Source: Flavobacteriales bacterium
Lineage (GTDB): Bacteria; Bacteroidota; Bacteroidia; Flavobacteriales_F; PHOS-HE28
Length of the DNA: 64,000 nucleotides
NCBI GenBank assembly: GCA_016715895.1
Contig: JADJXH010000004.1
Coordinates: 620,001 to 684,000, forward strand
Direction: 5' to 3'
Each line of letters opens with the position of its first letter. Within the stretch, counting starts at the first letter, position 1. Position numbers and translations under genes: made by a program. A model generated the notes under the pieces. The model saw only the letters and a list, made by a program, of their open reading frames with translations. It did not search any database and had not been told where the DNA came from. Positions 52,547 to 61,056 of the stretch are shown here, one piece after another.

Positions 52547-52969
52547 TCACTGCAGGAGTTTGTGGCCGGCACGCAACTGGTCGAAGGGCACCGGATAGGC
52601 GGCCAGAACGAACTCCGCGGCGCGTACGCGCTCCAGCAGCTCCTCGGGCGCCTCGGGCACCTGCTCGTCCACCACCAGGAAATAATCGGCTGAACGCTGG
52701 TCCTTGATCAGAAGGCCGGCGCCCCCGCGATTGTTCACCAGGGTGTAGCGCACCTGGGTGTCGGGGTCGTCGTGATCGAAGGCGGCATGGCGCGACGTGC
52801 CCTCCGCGGAGCTGTCCAGGATGTCGCGGTCCCGGCGGGCCAGGGCGATCCCCAGGCTCAGGTTGAGGGACCAGCACAACCGGTAGTCGTTCACATGGCT
52901 GCTGATGCCGATCACGTGCACCTCGGGATCGGGCTCCACATCAAGGCGGATGCGCGTGGTCTTGGCCAT
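52547..52969 (-). CDS. IPExxxVDY-family protein
   Basis: This is a 140-residue protein. VHVIGISSHVNDYRLCWSLNLSLGI near the start is the family hallmark ('ais..l.dY.lcw.lN..l.i'), and DYFLVVDE and VLAAYPVPFDQLRAGHKLLQ match its later parts. The family name comes from a C-terminal pattern that is only loosely kept here. It occurs in Bacteroidota between rnc and pyk, exactly as here. Function is unknown. Confidence 0.85.
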   Translation of the reverse strand: MAKTTRIRLDVEPDPEVHVIGISSHVNDYRLCWSLNLSLGIALARRDRDILDSSAEGTSRHAAFDHDDPDTQVRYTLVNNRGGAGLLIKDQRSADYFLVVDEQVPEAPEELLERVRAAEFVLAAYPVPFDQLRAGHKLLQ

Positions 52970-53041
52970 GGACGGTCAAAGGTAGTCCTGCGGCGAAGGG
53001 CGGTCCCGGTGAATGCACGAAGGCCTGTGCACCGGCCGCTG

Positions 53042-53860
53042 TTACTCGTCGCCGCCGACCGTGGCGCGGGGCGCCTTCTGGTCGGTGCCGCTCTCCCGGG
53101 GCTTTCTGCCGCGGCCCCGACCGCGGCCCCGGCCACCGCTGCGGCGTTTCTCCATGGCGCGGAAGGCCGCGTCCGCCGCTTCCTGTTCGGCTTTCTTCTT
53201 GCTCGGCCCACGACCGCTTCCGCGCACATCGCCATCCACCTTCACCTCGCACAGGTAGGTCTTGCCGCGGCCACCGCGGCCGCCTTCCTCGGTGATGTGG
53301 AAATCCACGCGCTTCCTGTGCTTCTGGCCCCACTCCAGCAGGCGGCTCTTGTTGTCGCGGTCCTCCTTCTCCAGCTCGCGCAGGTCGTACTGGCTGGTGA
53401 TCAGCTTCACGATCGCCTTGCGCGCCCGCTCGAACCCCTGCTCCAGGTAGATGGCTCCGAAGATGGCCTCCAACGCGTTGCCGGGCACGCTGGTCTCGTG
53501 CCCCCGGGTGACGTTGCTCTCCATCACCTTGCTGATGTCCACCCGGTGGGCCAGCTCGCTCAGCTGCTGGCGGCTCACGAGCTTGCTGCGCATGCGGGTG
53601 AGGAAGCCCTCCCCTTCCTTGGGATAGCGTTCGAACAGCAGGCTGCCGACCACGGCGTCGAGGATGGCATCGCCCAGGAACTCGAGCCGCTCGTTGTCGG
53701 GCAGATCGGGCCGGTCCTCGGGCACGGCGCTGCTGTGGCGGAGCGCCTGTTTGTAGAGGGCCAGGTCGGTGGGGCGGAGGCCGAAGGAGCGCTTCACCCA
53801 GGCCAAGATCCGCCGGTCCTCGGCAGAGGCGCGGGCACGGAGCAGCAGCGAGCGTATCAA
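53042..53860 (-). CDS. rnc: Ribonuclease III
   Basis: This is a 272-residue double-strand-specific RNase. The catalytic signature NERLEFLGDAILD lies near 56-68, and PGNALEAIFGAIYLEQGF carries the second set of metal ligands. The double-stranded-RNA-binding domain covers ~170-240 (KSRLLEWGQKHRKR, GSGRGPSKKKAEQEAADAAF). A ~30-residue Gly/Arg tail (SGGRGRGRGRGRKPR) is an added basic RNA-binding tail. It begins 6 bases after fabF. Confidence 0.96.
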   Translation of the reverse strand: MIRSLLLRARASAEDRRILAWVKRSFGLRPTDLALYKQALRHSSAVPEDRPDLPDNERLEFLGDAILDAVVGSLLFERYPKEGEGFLTRMRSKLVSRQQLSELAHRVDISKVMESNVTRGHETSVPGNALEAIFGAIYLEQGFERARKAIVKLITSQYDLRELEKEDRDNKSRLLEWGQKHRKRVDFHITEEGGRGGRGKTYLCEVKVDGDVRGSGRGPSKKKAEQEAADAAFRAMEKRRSGGRGRGRGRGRKPRESGTDQKAPRATVGGDE

Positions 53861-53866
53861 GCGGGC

Positions 53867-55117
53867 CTAGCGGTACTTGCGGAAGATCACCGCGGTGTTG
53901 TGGCCGCCAAAGCCGAAGGTGTTGCTCATGGCGGCGTTCACCGTGCGCTGCTGTGCCGTGTTGAACGTGAAGTTCAGCCGGGCGTCGATCTCGGGATCGT
54001 CCGTGAAGTGATTGATGGTGGGCGGCACCGTATCGGTGTGCACGGCCATGATGGCGGCCACGCCCTCCACCGCACCCGCGCCGCCCAGCAGGTGCCCGGT
54101 CATGCTCTTGGTGGCGCTGATGTTGAGCGCGTAGGCGTGCTCGCCGAAGAGGCGCTGGATGGCCTTCACCTCCTGCGGGTCGCCGATGGGGGTGCTGGTG
54201 CCGTGGGTGTTGATGTAGTCGATGTCGGTGGGTGCGAGGCCGGCGTCCTTCAGCGCGAACTTCATGCACAGCTCGGCACCCAGCCCCTCGGGGTGGGGTG
54301 CGGTGATGTGGTACGCATCGCTGCTCATGCCGCCACCGATCACCTCGGCGTAGATCTTGGCGCCCCGCGCCAGCGCGTGCTCCAGGTCCTCCAGCACGAT
54401 GGCCGCCCCACCCTCGCCCAGCACGAAGCCGTCGCGGTCCTTGTCGTAGGGACGGGAGGCCGTGGCCGGGTCCTCGTTGCGGGTGCTCATGGCGTGCAGC
54501 GCATTGAAGCCGCCCACTCCCGCCTCATAGATGGCGGCCTCGGAGCCGCCCGTCACCACGGCCGGGCACAGGCCCAGACGGATGGCGTTGAAGGCGTCGA
54601 TGAGGGCATTGTTGCTGCTGGCACAGGCGCTGGCCGTCACATAGCTCGGGCCGCGCAGGGTGTGCTTCATGCTGATCAGCCCCGCCGCGCTGTCGGCGAT
54701 CATCTTCGGGATGAAGAAGGGATTGAAGCGCGGGGTGCCATCGCCCTTGCCGAAGCCGATGCACTCGTCCTGGAAGGTCTTCAGCCCGCCGATGCCACTG
54801 CCCCAGATCACCCCTACGCGGTCGCGGTCCAGCGTGTCGGAGAGCAGCCCGCTGTCGGTGATGGCCTCGTCGGCGCACACCAGGGCGAACTGGGCGTAGG
54901 GGTCCGTCTTTCGGGCCTCCTTCCGGTCCATGAACGCCTCGGGGTCGAAGCCCTTGACCTCGCAGGCGAAGCGGGTCTTGAACTTCGACGCATCGAAGCG
55001 CGTGATGGGCGCGGCGCCGCTCCGGCCGCTCACCAACCCCTCCCAGTAGGCGGCAAGCGTGTTGCCGATGGGGGTGAGCGCGCCCAGACCGGTCACAACA
55101 ACGCGTCTGAGCTGCAT
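53867..55117 (-). CDS. fabF: Beta-ketoacyl-ACP synthase II
   Basis: This is a 416-residue condensing enzyme that elongates fatty acids. The catalytic triad is complete: Cys near 165 (VTASACASS), His near 305 (YINTHGTSTP) and His near 342 (KSMTGHLLGGAGAVE), with Lys near 337. The N-terminus RRVVVTGLGALTPIG and the length are standard. It lies directly downstream of acpP, its acyl carrier, in the usual Bacteroidota order. Confidence 0.97.
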   Translation of the reverse strand: MQLRRVVVTGLGALTPIGNTLAAYWEGLVSGRSGAAPITRFDASKFKTRFACEVKGFDPEAFMDRKEARKTDPYAQFALVCADEAITDSGLLSDTLDRDRVGVIWGSGIGGLKTFQDECIGFGKGDGTPRFNPFFIPKMIADSAAGLISMKHTLRGPSYVTASACASSNNALIDAFNAIRLGLCPAVVTGGSEAAIYEAGVGGFNALHAMSTRNEDPATASRPYDKDRDGFVLGEGGAAIVLEDLEHALARGAKIYAEVIGGGMSSDAYHITAPHPEGLGAELCMKFALKDAGLAPTDIDYINTHGTSTPIGDPQEVKAIQRLFGEHAYALNISATKSMTGHLLGGAGAVEGVAAIMAVHTDTVPPTINHFTDDPEIDARLNFTFNTAQQRTVNAAMSNTFGFGGHNTAVIFRKYR

Positions 55118-55141
55118 GGGGAGAGCCCGATGGGCCCGGGC

Positions 55142-55378
55142 TTACTTCGCGTTCTTCTCCACGTAGTCCACGGCCTGACCCACGGTCTGGATCTTCTCGG
55201 CCTGGTCATCGGGGATGGCGATGTTGAACTCCTTCTCGAACTCCATGATGAGCTCGACGGTATCGAGGCTGTCAGCGCCAAGGTCGTTGGTGAAGCTCGC
55301 CTCCATGGTGACCTCGCCCTGGTCGACCCCGAGCTTGTCCACGATGATCGCGATGACCCTGGATTTGATGTCCGACAT
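55142..55378 (-). CDS. acpP: Acyl carrier protein
   Basis: This is a 78-residue acidic four-helix protein carrying fatty-acyl chains on a phosphopantetheine arm attached to Ser near 37 in LGADSLDTVEL. The start MSDIKSRVIAIIVDKLG was chosen by family. A TTTCCTTTG element lies upstream on the minus strand. It heads acpP-fabF-rnc. Confidence 0.97.
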   Translation of the reverse strand: MSDIKSRVIAIIVDKLGVDQGEVTMEASFTNDLGADSLDTVELIMEFEKEFNIAIPDDQAEKIQTVGQAVDYVEKNAK

Positions 55379-55436
55379 GACAGTGTCGTTTAGTTGATGA
55401 GGGTGCAAAGGAAACACTTTTTCGATGCGGCCTTCT

Positions 55437-56123
55437 TCACCGTGGCGAGAGGTAGGGCACCAATACTTCCGTGAGCGGCTTCCGCACCAGGTCCGGCACG
55501 CGGCAGTCGGGGGCCGCAAAGCCCATGGGTATCAACAGGTAGGGCCGCTCGTTGGCCGGTCGGTCCAGCAGGCGTGCCAGGAAATTCATGGGGCTGGGCG
55601 TGTGCGTCAGGGTCACCAGGCCCGCATGCTGAGCGGCCGCCAGCAGCACCCCGCAGGCCAGCCCCACGCTCTCCTCCACATAGTAGTGCTTGCGGCGCGC
55701 GCCATCGGCATCTTGGCCGTGCACCTGCTTGAACACCACCACCAACCAGGGCGCCGTCTCCAGGAAGGGCTTGTGCCAGTCGGTGCCGAGCGGCGCCAGG
55801 TCGGCGAGCCATTCATCGGACATGCGGCCATGGTAGCTCGCATGCTCCTCCGCTTCGGCCGCCTCACGGATCCGGCGCTTCAGCTCCGGGTGGCCCACCA
55901 GGCAGAAGGTCCACGGTTGCTTGTGCGCGCCGCTCGGGGCTGTGGCGGCCGTGGCGATGAGCTCCGCCATCAGGGCGCGCGGCACCGGCCGGTCGCTGAA
56001 ATGACGGACGCTGCGTCGGCGGGCCATCAGTTCGTGGAAGGCGACCGCCCTGCGATGCATCTCCTCCATGGGGAGCTCGACCGGGCGATGGGGCACGGTG
56101 GGGGGTCCGTCAGGGCTGCTCAT
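55437..56123 (-). CDS. Iodotyrosine-deiodinase-like flavin reductive dehalogenase
   Basis: This is a 228-residue FMN protein of the nitroreductase fold. RRRSVRHFSDRPV and APSGAHKQPWTFCLV form the FMN site. The iodotyrosine lid residues appear conserved: Glu near 93 and Tyr near 97 in EEHASYHGRM, and Lys near 118 in TDWHKPFLETAP, with the same spacing (4 and 21) as the substrate-binding Glu, Tyr and Lys of human and Haliscomenobacter IYD. LVTLTHTPSPMNFLARLL and VPDLVRKPLTEVLV also follow that family. It may remove halogens from tyrosine-like phenols. GACCTTCG lies 4 bases before the ATG. Confidence 0.85.
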   Translation of the reverse strand: MSSPDGPPTVPHRPVELPMEEMHRRAVAFHELMARRRSVRHFSDRPVPRALMAELIATAATAPSGAHKQPWTFCLVGHPELKRRIREAAEAEEHASYHGRMSDEWLADLAPLGTDWHKPFLETAPWLVVVFKQVHGQDADGARRKHYYVEESVGLACGVLLAAAQHAGLVTLTHTPSPMNFLARLLDRPANERPYLLIPMGFAAPDCRVPDLVRKPLTEVLVPYLSPR

Positions 56124-56127
56124 GCTC

Positions 56128-56163
56128 CGAAGGTCGGTGCTGGCCGGGAGTTGCGCACCTTCG
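56128..56163. promoter_or_regulatory. Two divergent promoter boxes for the deiodinase and purN
   Basis: The minus strand has GACCTTCG at 56128-56135, 4 bases before ATG 56123. The plus strand has CACCTTCG at 56156-56163, 4 bases before GTG 56168. Both genes would have leaderless messages. Confidence 0.5.
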
Positions 56164-56167
56164 CGGG

Positions 56168-56740
56168 GTGAAGCGCATCGCCATCCTGGCCTCCGGCGGC
56201 GGCAGCAACGCTCAGCGGCTCATTGAGCACTTCCAAGGCTCCAGCGCGGCCGAGGTGGTGCTGGTGGCCGGCGATCGACCGGAGGCCGGCGTGTTCACCC
56301 GGGCGTGGGAGCTGGGCGTGCCCGGCTACCGCTTCACGCCGGCGCAGTTGCGGGATGGCACGCTGCTGCGCGAACTGCAGGACCTGCACATCGACCTCGT
56401 GGTGCTGGCCGGCTTCCTGCGCCTGGTGCCTGCGGACCTGGTGCGTGCCTTTCTGGGTGGGATCGTCAACATCCACCCCGCCCTCCTGCCCCGTCATGGT
56501 GGCCGGGGCATGTGGGGCCACCACGTGCATGCGTCGGTGCTGGCGGCCGGCGACGCCGAGAGCGGCATCACGATCCATCTGGTGAACGAGCGCTACGATG
56601 AGGGCGAACACCTCTTCCAGGCCCGATGTCCCGTGCTGCCTGGCGACACACCGGAGACCCTGGGCCGGCGCGTCCTGGAGCTGGAGCATGCGCACTATCC
56701 CGTGGTCGTGGAGAACCTCGTGAAGGGCCTCGCCTCCTAG
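56168..56740 (+). CDS. purN: Phosphoribosylglycinamide formyltransferase
   Basis: This is a 190-residue purine-pathway enzyme adding a formyl group to GAR from 10-formyl-THF. ILASGGGSNAQRLIEHF binds the phosphate. The catalytic Asn near 101 and His near 103 are in VNIHPALLP, and Asp near 144 in RYDEGEHLF. The GTG start gives the family N-terminus and fits the CACCTTCG box 4 bases upstream. Length is typical. Confidence 0.95.
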   Translation: MKRIAILASGGGSNAQRLIEHFQGSSAAEVVLVAGDRPEAGVFTRAWELGVPGYRFTPAQLRDGTLLRELQDLHIDLVVLAGFLRLVPADLVRAFLGGIVNIHPALLPRHGGRGMWGHHVHASVLAAGDAESGITIHLVNERYDEGEHLFQARCPVLPGDTPETLGRRVLELEHAHYPVVVENLVKGLAS

Positions 56741-56833
56741 CCGGCGGCCGGCGACCGTTCCGTACCGTGCACGGACGGTGGACAAAGGGCGATGGCCCGC
56801 GGCGCGTTCCTTTGCGCTCCGGCCCATGTCGGG

Positions 56834-57451
56834 ATGGAACAGATGCAGCTTGACCCCGCCCAGATCGGAAAGGCCTTCCTGGTGCTCTTCGCGGTGATCG
56901 ACATCGTGGGGGGCATCCCGCTGATCCTGCAGGTGCGGCAGAAGGCCGGGCGCATCTACCCGCTTCGGGCCACCTTGGTGAGCCTGGGCATCATGGTCAC
57001 CTTCCTCTTCGTCGGTGAAGGCATCCTGCGCGTGGTGGGGGTGGACGTCCGCTCCTTCGCCGTGGCCGGTTCGTTGGTGCTGTTCTTCATCGCCCTGGAA
57101 ATGACCCTCGGCATCAGGCTCTTCAAGGAGGACACGTCCGCCCCGGGCCTGCCCAGCGACGACCCCAAGGTGTACAGCATCGTGCCGCTGGCCTTCCCGG
57201 TCATCGCCGGCGCGGGCACCATCACCACCATCCTGTCCCTGCGGGCCGAATACGCGCCGGTGAACATCCTGGCGGCCATCGTGCTCAACATGGGGCCGGT
57301 GCTCCTCGTGCTCTTCCTCACCACCCGCATCGAACGGCTGCTCGGCCGCGTGGGCCTGATCGTCATCCGCAAGGCCTTCGGCGTCATCCTGCTCGCCATC
57401 AGCGTAAAGCTCTTCACGGGCAACATCACCTACCTCTTCCCGGTGCGATGA
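56834..57451 (+). CDS. MarC-family membrane protein
   Basis: This is a ~205-residue protein with six helices (AFLVLFAVIDIVGGIPLIL, LVSLGIMVTFLFVGEGIL, FAVAGSLVLFFIALEMTLGI, VPLAFPVIAGAGTITTILSL, ILAAIVLNMGPVLLVLFL, FGVILLAISVKLFTG). FPVIAGAGTIT is the family hallmark. MarC was once linked to multidrug resistance, but its real role is unknown. The stop overlaps rnhA by ATGA. Confidence 0.9.
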   Translation: MEQMQLDPAQIGKAFLVLFAVIDIVGGIPLILQVRQKAGRIYPLRATLVSLGIMVTFLFVGEGILRVVGVDVRSFAVAGSLVLFFIALEMTLGIRLFKEDTSAPGLPSDDPKVYSIVPLAFPVIAGAGTITTILSLRAEYAPVNILAAIVLNMGPVLLVLFLTTRIERLLGRVGLIVIRKAFGVILLAISVKLFTGNITYLFPVR

Positions 57452-57918
57452 GCGTCCAGGTGACCGCCTACACGGACGGCGCGGCCAGTGGGAATCCCGG
57501 CCCGGGCGGCTACGGCGTGGTGCTCGAGAGCGGCAGCCACCGGCGCGAGCTGTGGGGCGGTTACCGCCACACCACCAACAACCGCATGGAGCTGCTGGCC
57601 GTCATCGTCGCGCTGGAGGCCCTCAAGCGTCAGGGCATGGAGGTGACCGTGGTGAGCGACAGCAAGTACGTGGTGGACAGCGTGGAGAAGGGCTGGGTGT
57701 TCGACTGGGAGAAGAAGGGCTTCGCCAAGCGGAAGAACCCCGACCTGTGGCAGCGCTTCCTCCGGGTGTACCGCCGGCACAAGGTGCGGTTCCACTGGAT
57801 CCGCGGCCACAACGGACACCCGCAGAACGAGCTGTGCGACCGCCTGGCGGTGGCCGCGCGCGAGCAGCCCGGCCTGCCGGCGGACGAGGTGTACGAGCAG
57901 CTTGGCGAAGGCGGTTGA
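57448..57918 (+). CDS. rnhA: Ribonuclease HI
   Basis: This 156-residue enzyme cleaves RNA in RNA-DNA hybrids. The acidic residues are visible in TAYTDGAASGNPGPGGYG (first Asp near 10), NNRMELLAVI (Glu), VVSDSKYVVDS (Asp) and NELCDRLAVAA (Asp), with HNGHPQNE as the handle. It is co-translated with marC and has the size of a classical single-domain enzyme. Confidence 0.96.
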   Translation: MSVQVTAYTDGAASGNPGPGGYGVVLESGSHRRELWGGYRHTTNNRMELLAVIVALEALKRQGMEVTVVSDSKYVVDSVEKGWVFDWEKKGFAKRKNPDLWQRFLRVYRRHKVRFHWIRGHNGHPQNELCDRLAVAAREQPGLPADEVYEQLGEGG

Positions 57919-57954
57919 GCCCGGCCTCCCGGCCACACCCTATTTTCGTCCGCC

Positions 57955-58479
57955 ATGCCACGCAAGCTCTACGCCCACATCAACCAGAACAGCACGCCCG
58001 TGGTGCTGGAGCGCCGCACACCCGATGGGCCGTGGGTGCCCGAAGGCACGGCCGACCCGGACATCAGCGCGGCGGGAAAAGGCACCTTCAGCGTGCTGGT
58101 GGAGGGCCGCTCGGTACGCGCCACGGTGGTGAAGGAGGACCGCGCGGCGGGGCTGGTGAAGCTGCGCATGGGCGGCAAGCTGTACACCGTGCGCGTGGAG
58201 GACGAGCGGGCCCGACTGGTGCAGGCCCTCGGGCTGGACAAGGCCCGTGGCGGTGTGGTGCCCGAACTGAAGGCCCCCATGCCCGGACTGGTCCTCAATG
58301 TGCTTGTGAAGGTGGGTGATGTGGTGAGGAGGAACGATGCCCTTCTGGTGCTGGAGGCCATGAAGATGGAGAACCTGATCAAGGCCCCGGGCGATGCGGT
58401 GGTGACCCAGGTGCATGCCGTGCAGGGCAAGGCCGTGGAGAAAAGCCAGTTGTTGCTCAGCTTCGGCCCCGTGGTCTGA
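57955..58479 (+). CDS. Biotinyl-domain carrier protein
   Basis: This is a 174-residue protein. The C-terminal ~75 residues form a biotin/lipoyl domain with biotinylation motif EAMKMEN (Lys near 137) and LKAPMPGLVLNVLVKVGDVV. The N-terminal half is a small beta domain typical of Bacteroidota carriers for methylmalonyl-CoA- or propionyl-CoA-type carboxylases. The carboxylase partner is not in this window. TATTTTCG at 57941-57948 lies 6 bases before the ATG. Confidence 0.92.
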   Translation: MPRKLYAHINQNSTPVVLERRTPDGPWVPEGTADPDISAAGKGTFSVLVEGRSVRATVVKEDRAAGLVKLRMGGKLYTVRVEDERARLVQALGLDKARGGVVPELKAPMPGLVLNVLVKVGDVVRRNDALLVLEAMKMENLIKAPGDAVVTQVHAVQGKAVEKSQLLLSFGPVV

Positions 58480-58557
58480 CGGAGTTCAGCGACCCATCGA
58501 CCCGGAGCGATCGGCGCGGTGTTCGCTACGCCGCCCGGCCCGACCTACCTTTCGCTC

Positions 58558-59253
58558 ATGGACCGCAAACGCTTTCTCACCCGCTCGCTGCAGGCTGCCG
58601 CCGGCGTGGCCCTGGCCCCGGCCGTGCTGCGCGCCTCGGGATCAATGCCCGGTGGGCTGCTGTTCACCCAGGCGCCCCTGCCCTACCCGTACGAGGCACT
58701 GGAGCCGCACATCGACACGCTCACCATGCAGATCCACTACGGGAGGCATCATGCGGCCTACGTGAAGAACGCCAATGAGGCCCTGGCGGCCGAGGCCGTT
58801 CCGGCCACCACCGCCGAGCAGCTCTTCGGCACCATCGGCGGGGTGAGCACCAAGCTGCGCAACAACGCCGGCGGGGCCTGGAACCATGACCTGTTCTGGA
58901 GCAGCATGGCGCCCGGCAAGGGCGGGGAACCAACGGGCACCGTGGGCGATGCGATCAACGGGGCCTTCGGGTCGTTCGGGAAGTTCAAGGAGGTCTTCGC
59001 CGAGGCGGCCATGAAGCGCTTCGGCAGCGGGTGGGCCTGGCTGGTGGTGCGCGAGGGGGAACTGGCCATCGGCAGCACGCCCAACCAGGACAACCCACTG
59101 ATGGACCTGAGCGAACTGAAGGGCCGACCGCTGCTGGGACTGGACGTCTGGGAGCACGCCTACTACCTCAAGTACCAGAACAAGCGTAACGAGTACGTGG
59201 CCGCCTGGTGGAACCTGGTGAACTGGGACGCGGTGGCCGGGCGGATGGGGTGA
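58558..59253 (+). CDS. Fe/Mn superoxide dismutase with export signal
   Basis: This is a 231-residue protein. The metal ligands are His near 60 (QIHYGRHH), His near 110 (WNHDLFW), Asp near 196 and His near 200 (LDVWEHAYY). LPYPYEALEPHID is the usual start of mature SODs, and it comes after an extra ~38 residues with DRKRFLTRSLQAAAGVALAPAV, which looks like a Tat-like or Sec signal. It should therefore remove superoxide outside the cytoplasm. TACCTTTC lies 4 bases before the ATG. Fe against Mn preference cannot be fixed here. Confidence 0.92.
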   Translation: MDRKRFLTRSLQAAAGVALAPAVLRASGSMPGGLLFTQAPLPYPYEALEPHIDTLTMQIHYGRHHAAYVKNANEALAAEAVPATTAEQLFGTIGGVSTKLRNNAGGAWNHDLFWSSMAPGKGGEPTGTVGDAINGAFGSFGKFKEVFAEAAMKRFGSGWAWLVVREGELAIGSTPNQDNPLMDLSELKGRPLLGLDVWEHAYYLKYQNKRNEYVAAWWNLVNWDAVAGRMG

Positions 59254-59262
59254 GGGTGTGCC

Positions 59263-60192
59263 TCAGTCCTCCACCAGCTCGATGTCGAAGTCGACCAGTT
59301 CCACGAACTGCTGCACGCGCTGGTCGATGTCCTCGCGGGTGATCTCCGCCAGACGCTCGATGCCGAACTTCTCGCAGGTGAAGCTGGCCAGCGCACTGCC
59401 CACGATGATGGCGCGCTTGAGGTTGTCGAAGCTGTGGTCCTGCGTGCGGGCCAGATAGCCGATGAAGCCACCGGCGAAGGTGTCGCCCGCGCCGGTGGGG
59501 TCCACCACGTCCTCCAGCGGCAGGGCCGGCGCGAAGAACACCCGGTCGGGCCCGAAGAGCAGGGCACCGTGCTCCCCCTTTTTCACCACCAGGTACTTGG
59601 GGCCCATGGCCAGGATCTTCCCGGCCGCCTTCACCAGGCTGTGCTCCCCGCTCAACTGGCGCGCCTCGGCATCATTGATGGCCAGGATGTCCACCCGCTG
59701 GATCACGCGCTTGAGGTCCTCCAGGGCACTGTCCATCCAGAAGTTCATGGTGTCCATCACCACCAGGGCCGGGCGTTCAGCCATCTGGTCCAGCACCTTG
59801 GCCTGCACCTTGGGGTCCAGGTTGCCCAGCATCACATACGGAGCCTGGGTGTAGGCGGCGGGCAGCTTGGGGTCCAGGTCCAGCAGCACGTTCAGCCGGG
59901 TCTCCAGCGTGTCGCGGCTGTTCATGTCGTAGTGGTAGCGGCCGGCCCAGAAGAAGCTCTCCTTGCCCTCGAGCACCTCCAGGCCGGAGAGGTCCACGCC
60001 ACGGCGGCGCAGGTCGTCCATCACGGCCGTGGGGAAATCGTCGCCCACCACGCTCACCAGCCCGATCTTCTCCAGAAAGATGCTGGCGGCCAGGGAAATG
60101 TAGGTGGCGGCGCCACCCACGGTCTTCTCCGCCACTCCGAACGGGGTCTCAATGCGATCAAAGGCGACGGTGCCAACAGTGACGAGTTGCAT
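59263..60192 (-). CDS. PfkB-family sugar kinase
   Basis: This is a 309-residue ATP-dependent kinase. VGTVAFDRIETPFG and VGGAATYISLAAS form the substrate side. DPTGAGDTFAGGFIGYLA near 240-258 is the PfkB C-terminal signature with catalytic Asp. LAINDAEARQLSG and LVVKKGEHGALLF complete the ribokinase fold. The branch resembles adenosine/ribokinase-like 'sugar kinases' of Bacteroidota; the substrate cannot be named. It lies downstream of tRNA-Asn, separated by a terminator. Confidence 0.93.
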   Translation of the reverse strand: MQLVTVGTVAFDRIETPFGVAEKTVGGAATYISLAASIFLEKIGLVSVVGDDFPTAVMDDLRRRGVDLSGLEVLEGKESFFWAGRYHYDMNSRDTLETRLNVLLDLDPKLPAAYTQAPYVMLGNLDPKVQAKVLDQMAERPALVVMDTMNFWMDSALEDLKRVIQRVDILAINDAEARQLSGEHSLVKAAGKILAMGPKYLVVKKGEHGALLFGPDRVFFAPALPLEDVVDPTGAGDTFAGGFIGYLARTQDHSFDNLKRAIIVGSALASFTCEKFGIERLAEITREDIDQRVQQFVELVDFDIELVED

Positions 60193-60207
60193 GGGGGCTC
60201 AGGTTGA

Positions 60208-60237
60208 AAAGAAGGAAGGCCGCATGATGCGGCCTTC
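60208..60237 (-). terminator. Intrinsic terminator of tRNA-Asn
   Basis: This is a 9-bp perfect stem (GAAGGCCGC / GCGGCCTTC, 60215-60237) with loop ATGAT. On the minus strand it is followed by CTTCTTTT. It lies just downstream of tRNA-Asn and upstream of the PfkB kinase. Confidence 0.85.
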
Positions 60238-60242
60238 GCTAG

Positions 60243-60316
60243 CTCCCCGGGCTGGACTTGAACCAGCGACCCCATGATTAACAGTCATGTGCTCTAACCA
60301 GCTGAGCTACCAGGGA
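60243..60316 (-). tRNA. tRNA-Asn (anticodon GTT)
   Basis: This 74-nt cloverleaf is on the minus strand. The acceptor stem TCCCTGG/CCGGGGA pairs with one T-G. The D-arm is GCTC/GAGC, the anticodon stem CATGA/TCATG with loop CTGTTAA (anticodon GTT, Asn), and the T-arm GCTGG/CCAGC with TTCAAGT. The discriminator base is G. CCA is not encoded. Confidence 0.96.
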
Positions 60317-60506
60317 AGGTCTCCGTTGGAAAACGGAGCGCAAATGTAAGCCGCTCGTCGGCATTGGCCAATAGCTGGCCGCTGTAGCGGGGGAAGGGGG
60401 CCTTCCCGCCACTTGCTGACCACCCGCCGCCACTTGCTCATCCCGCCTATGGAAGGCCTGGGGGCCGCGGCAGTTTTGACCCATCGAACGCCAACGACCC
60501 CTCCCC

Positions 60507-60986
60507 ATGAACGCCCGCCTCCTTCTCGCCACCGCCGCCACCCTCCTCGCCGCCAGCTGCCTCTTCGCCAGCAAGCAGGTCACCTTCCACGGCAAGATCG
60601 AGACCCTCGACGGCGGTGCCCGCCGCACCACCCTCCTGGTGGAGCGCGCCGATGGCTCCCTGGACAGCATGGTGGTGGCCGGCAACGGCACCTTCAAGCT
60701 CCGCGTGGAGGCCGACAGCCGGCTCCGCCTCACCTTCCGCCAGAACGGCTACATCACCAAGGTGGTGGAGGTCAACACCCTCAACGCCTTCCCCAAGTTC
60801 AAGAACGAGAACGACCGCGAGGTCCGCTTCTCCGTGGAGCTGATGCCCCAAAGCCCCGCCAACGACCTGGCCTTCGCCGCTCCGGTGGGCCACATCACCT
60901 TCACCAAGGGCAGCGGCCTCATGAAGGTCCACTACGACCACACGCTGGTGACCCTTCCCGCTGCGGACGTCACCGCGGCGCGCTGA
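60507..60986 (+). CDS. Small lipoprotein, copy 1 of tandem duplicate
   Basis: This is a 159-residue protein. LLAASC is a lipobox. The mature part VTFHGKIETLDGGARRTTLLVERADGS, then FRQNGYITKVVEVNTLN, is a beta-sandwich resembling carboxypeptidase-regulatory domains of Bacteroidota surface lipoproteins. GPC-type catalytic residues are absent. It differs from copy 2 by an AT/A change in the signal, Val/Ile near 29 and Met/Leu near 53. Function is unknown. Confidence 0.82.
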   Translation: MNARLLLATAATLLAASCLFASKQVTFHGKIETLDGGARRTTLLVERADGSLDSMVVAGNGTFKLRVEADSRLRLTFRQNGYITKVVEVNTLNAFPKFKNENDREVRFSVELMPQSPANDLAFAAPVGHITFTKGSGLMKVHYDHTLVTLPAADVTAAR

Positions 60987-61027
60987 TGAACGTTCAGAAC
61001 GGGACGGGGGTCCTGTGAACGATGGAG

Positions 61028-61056
61028 GGGCTGCCTGCGGGCGGCCCTTCCGCTTT
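61028..61056 (+). terminator. Hairpin after lipoprotein copy 1
   Basis: The stem is GGGCTGCC / GGCGGCCC (one T-G) with loop TGCG, followed by TTCCGCTTT. The T-run is broken, so it may be a weak terminator. The same hairpin follows copy 2. Confidence 0.5.
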
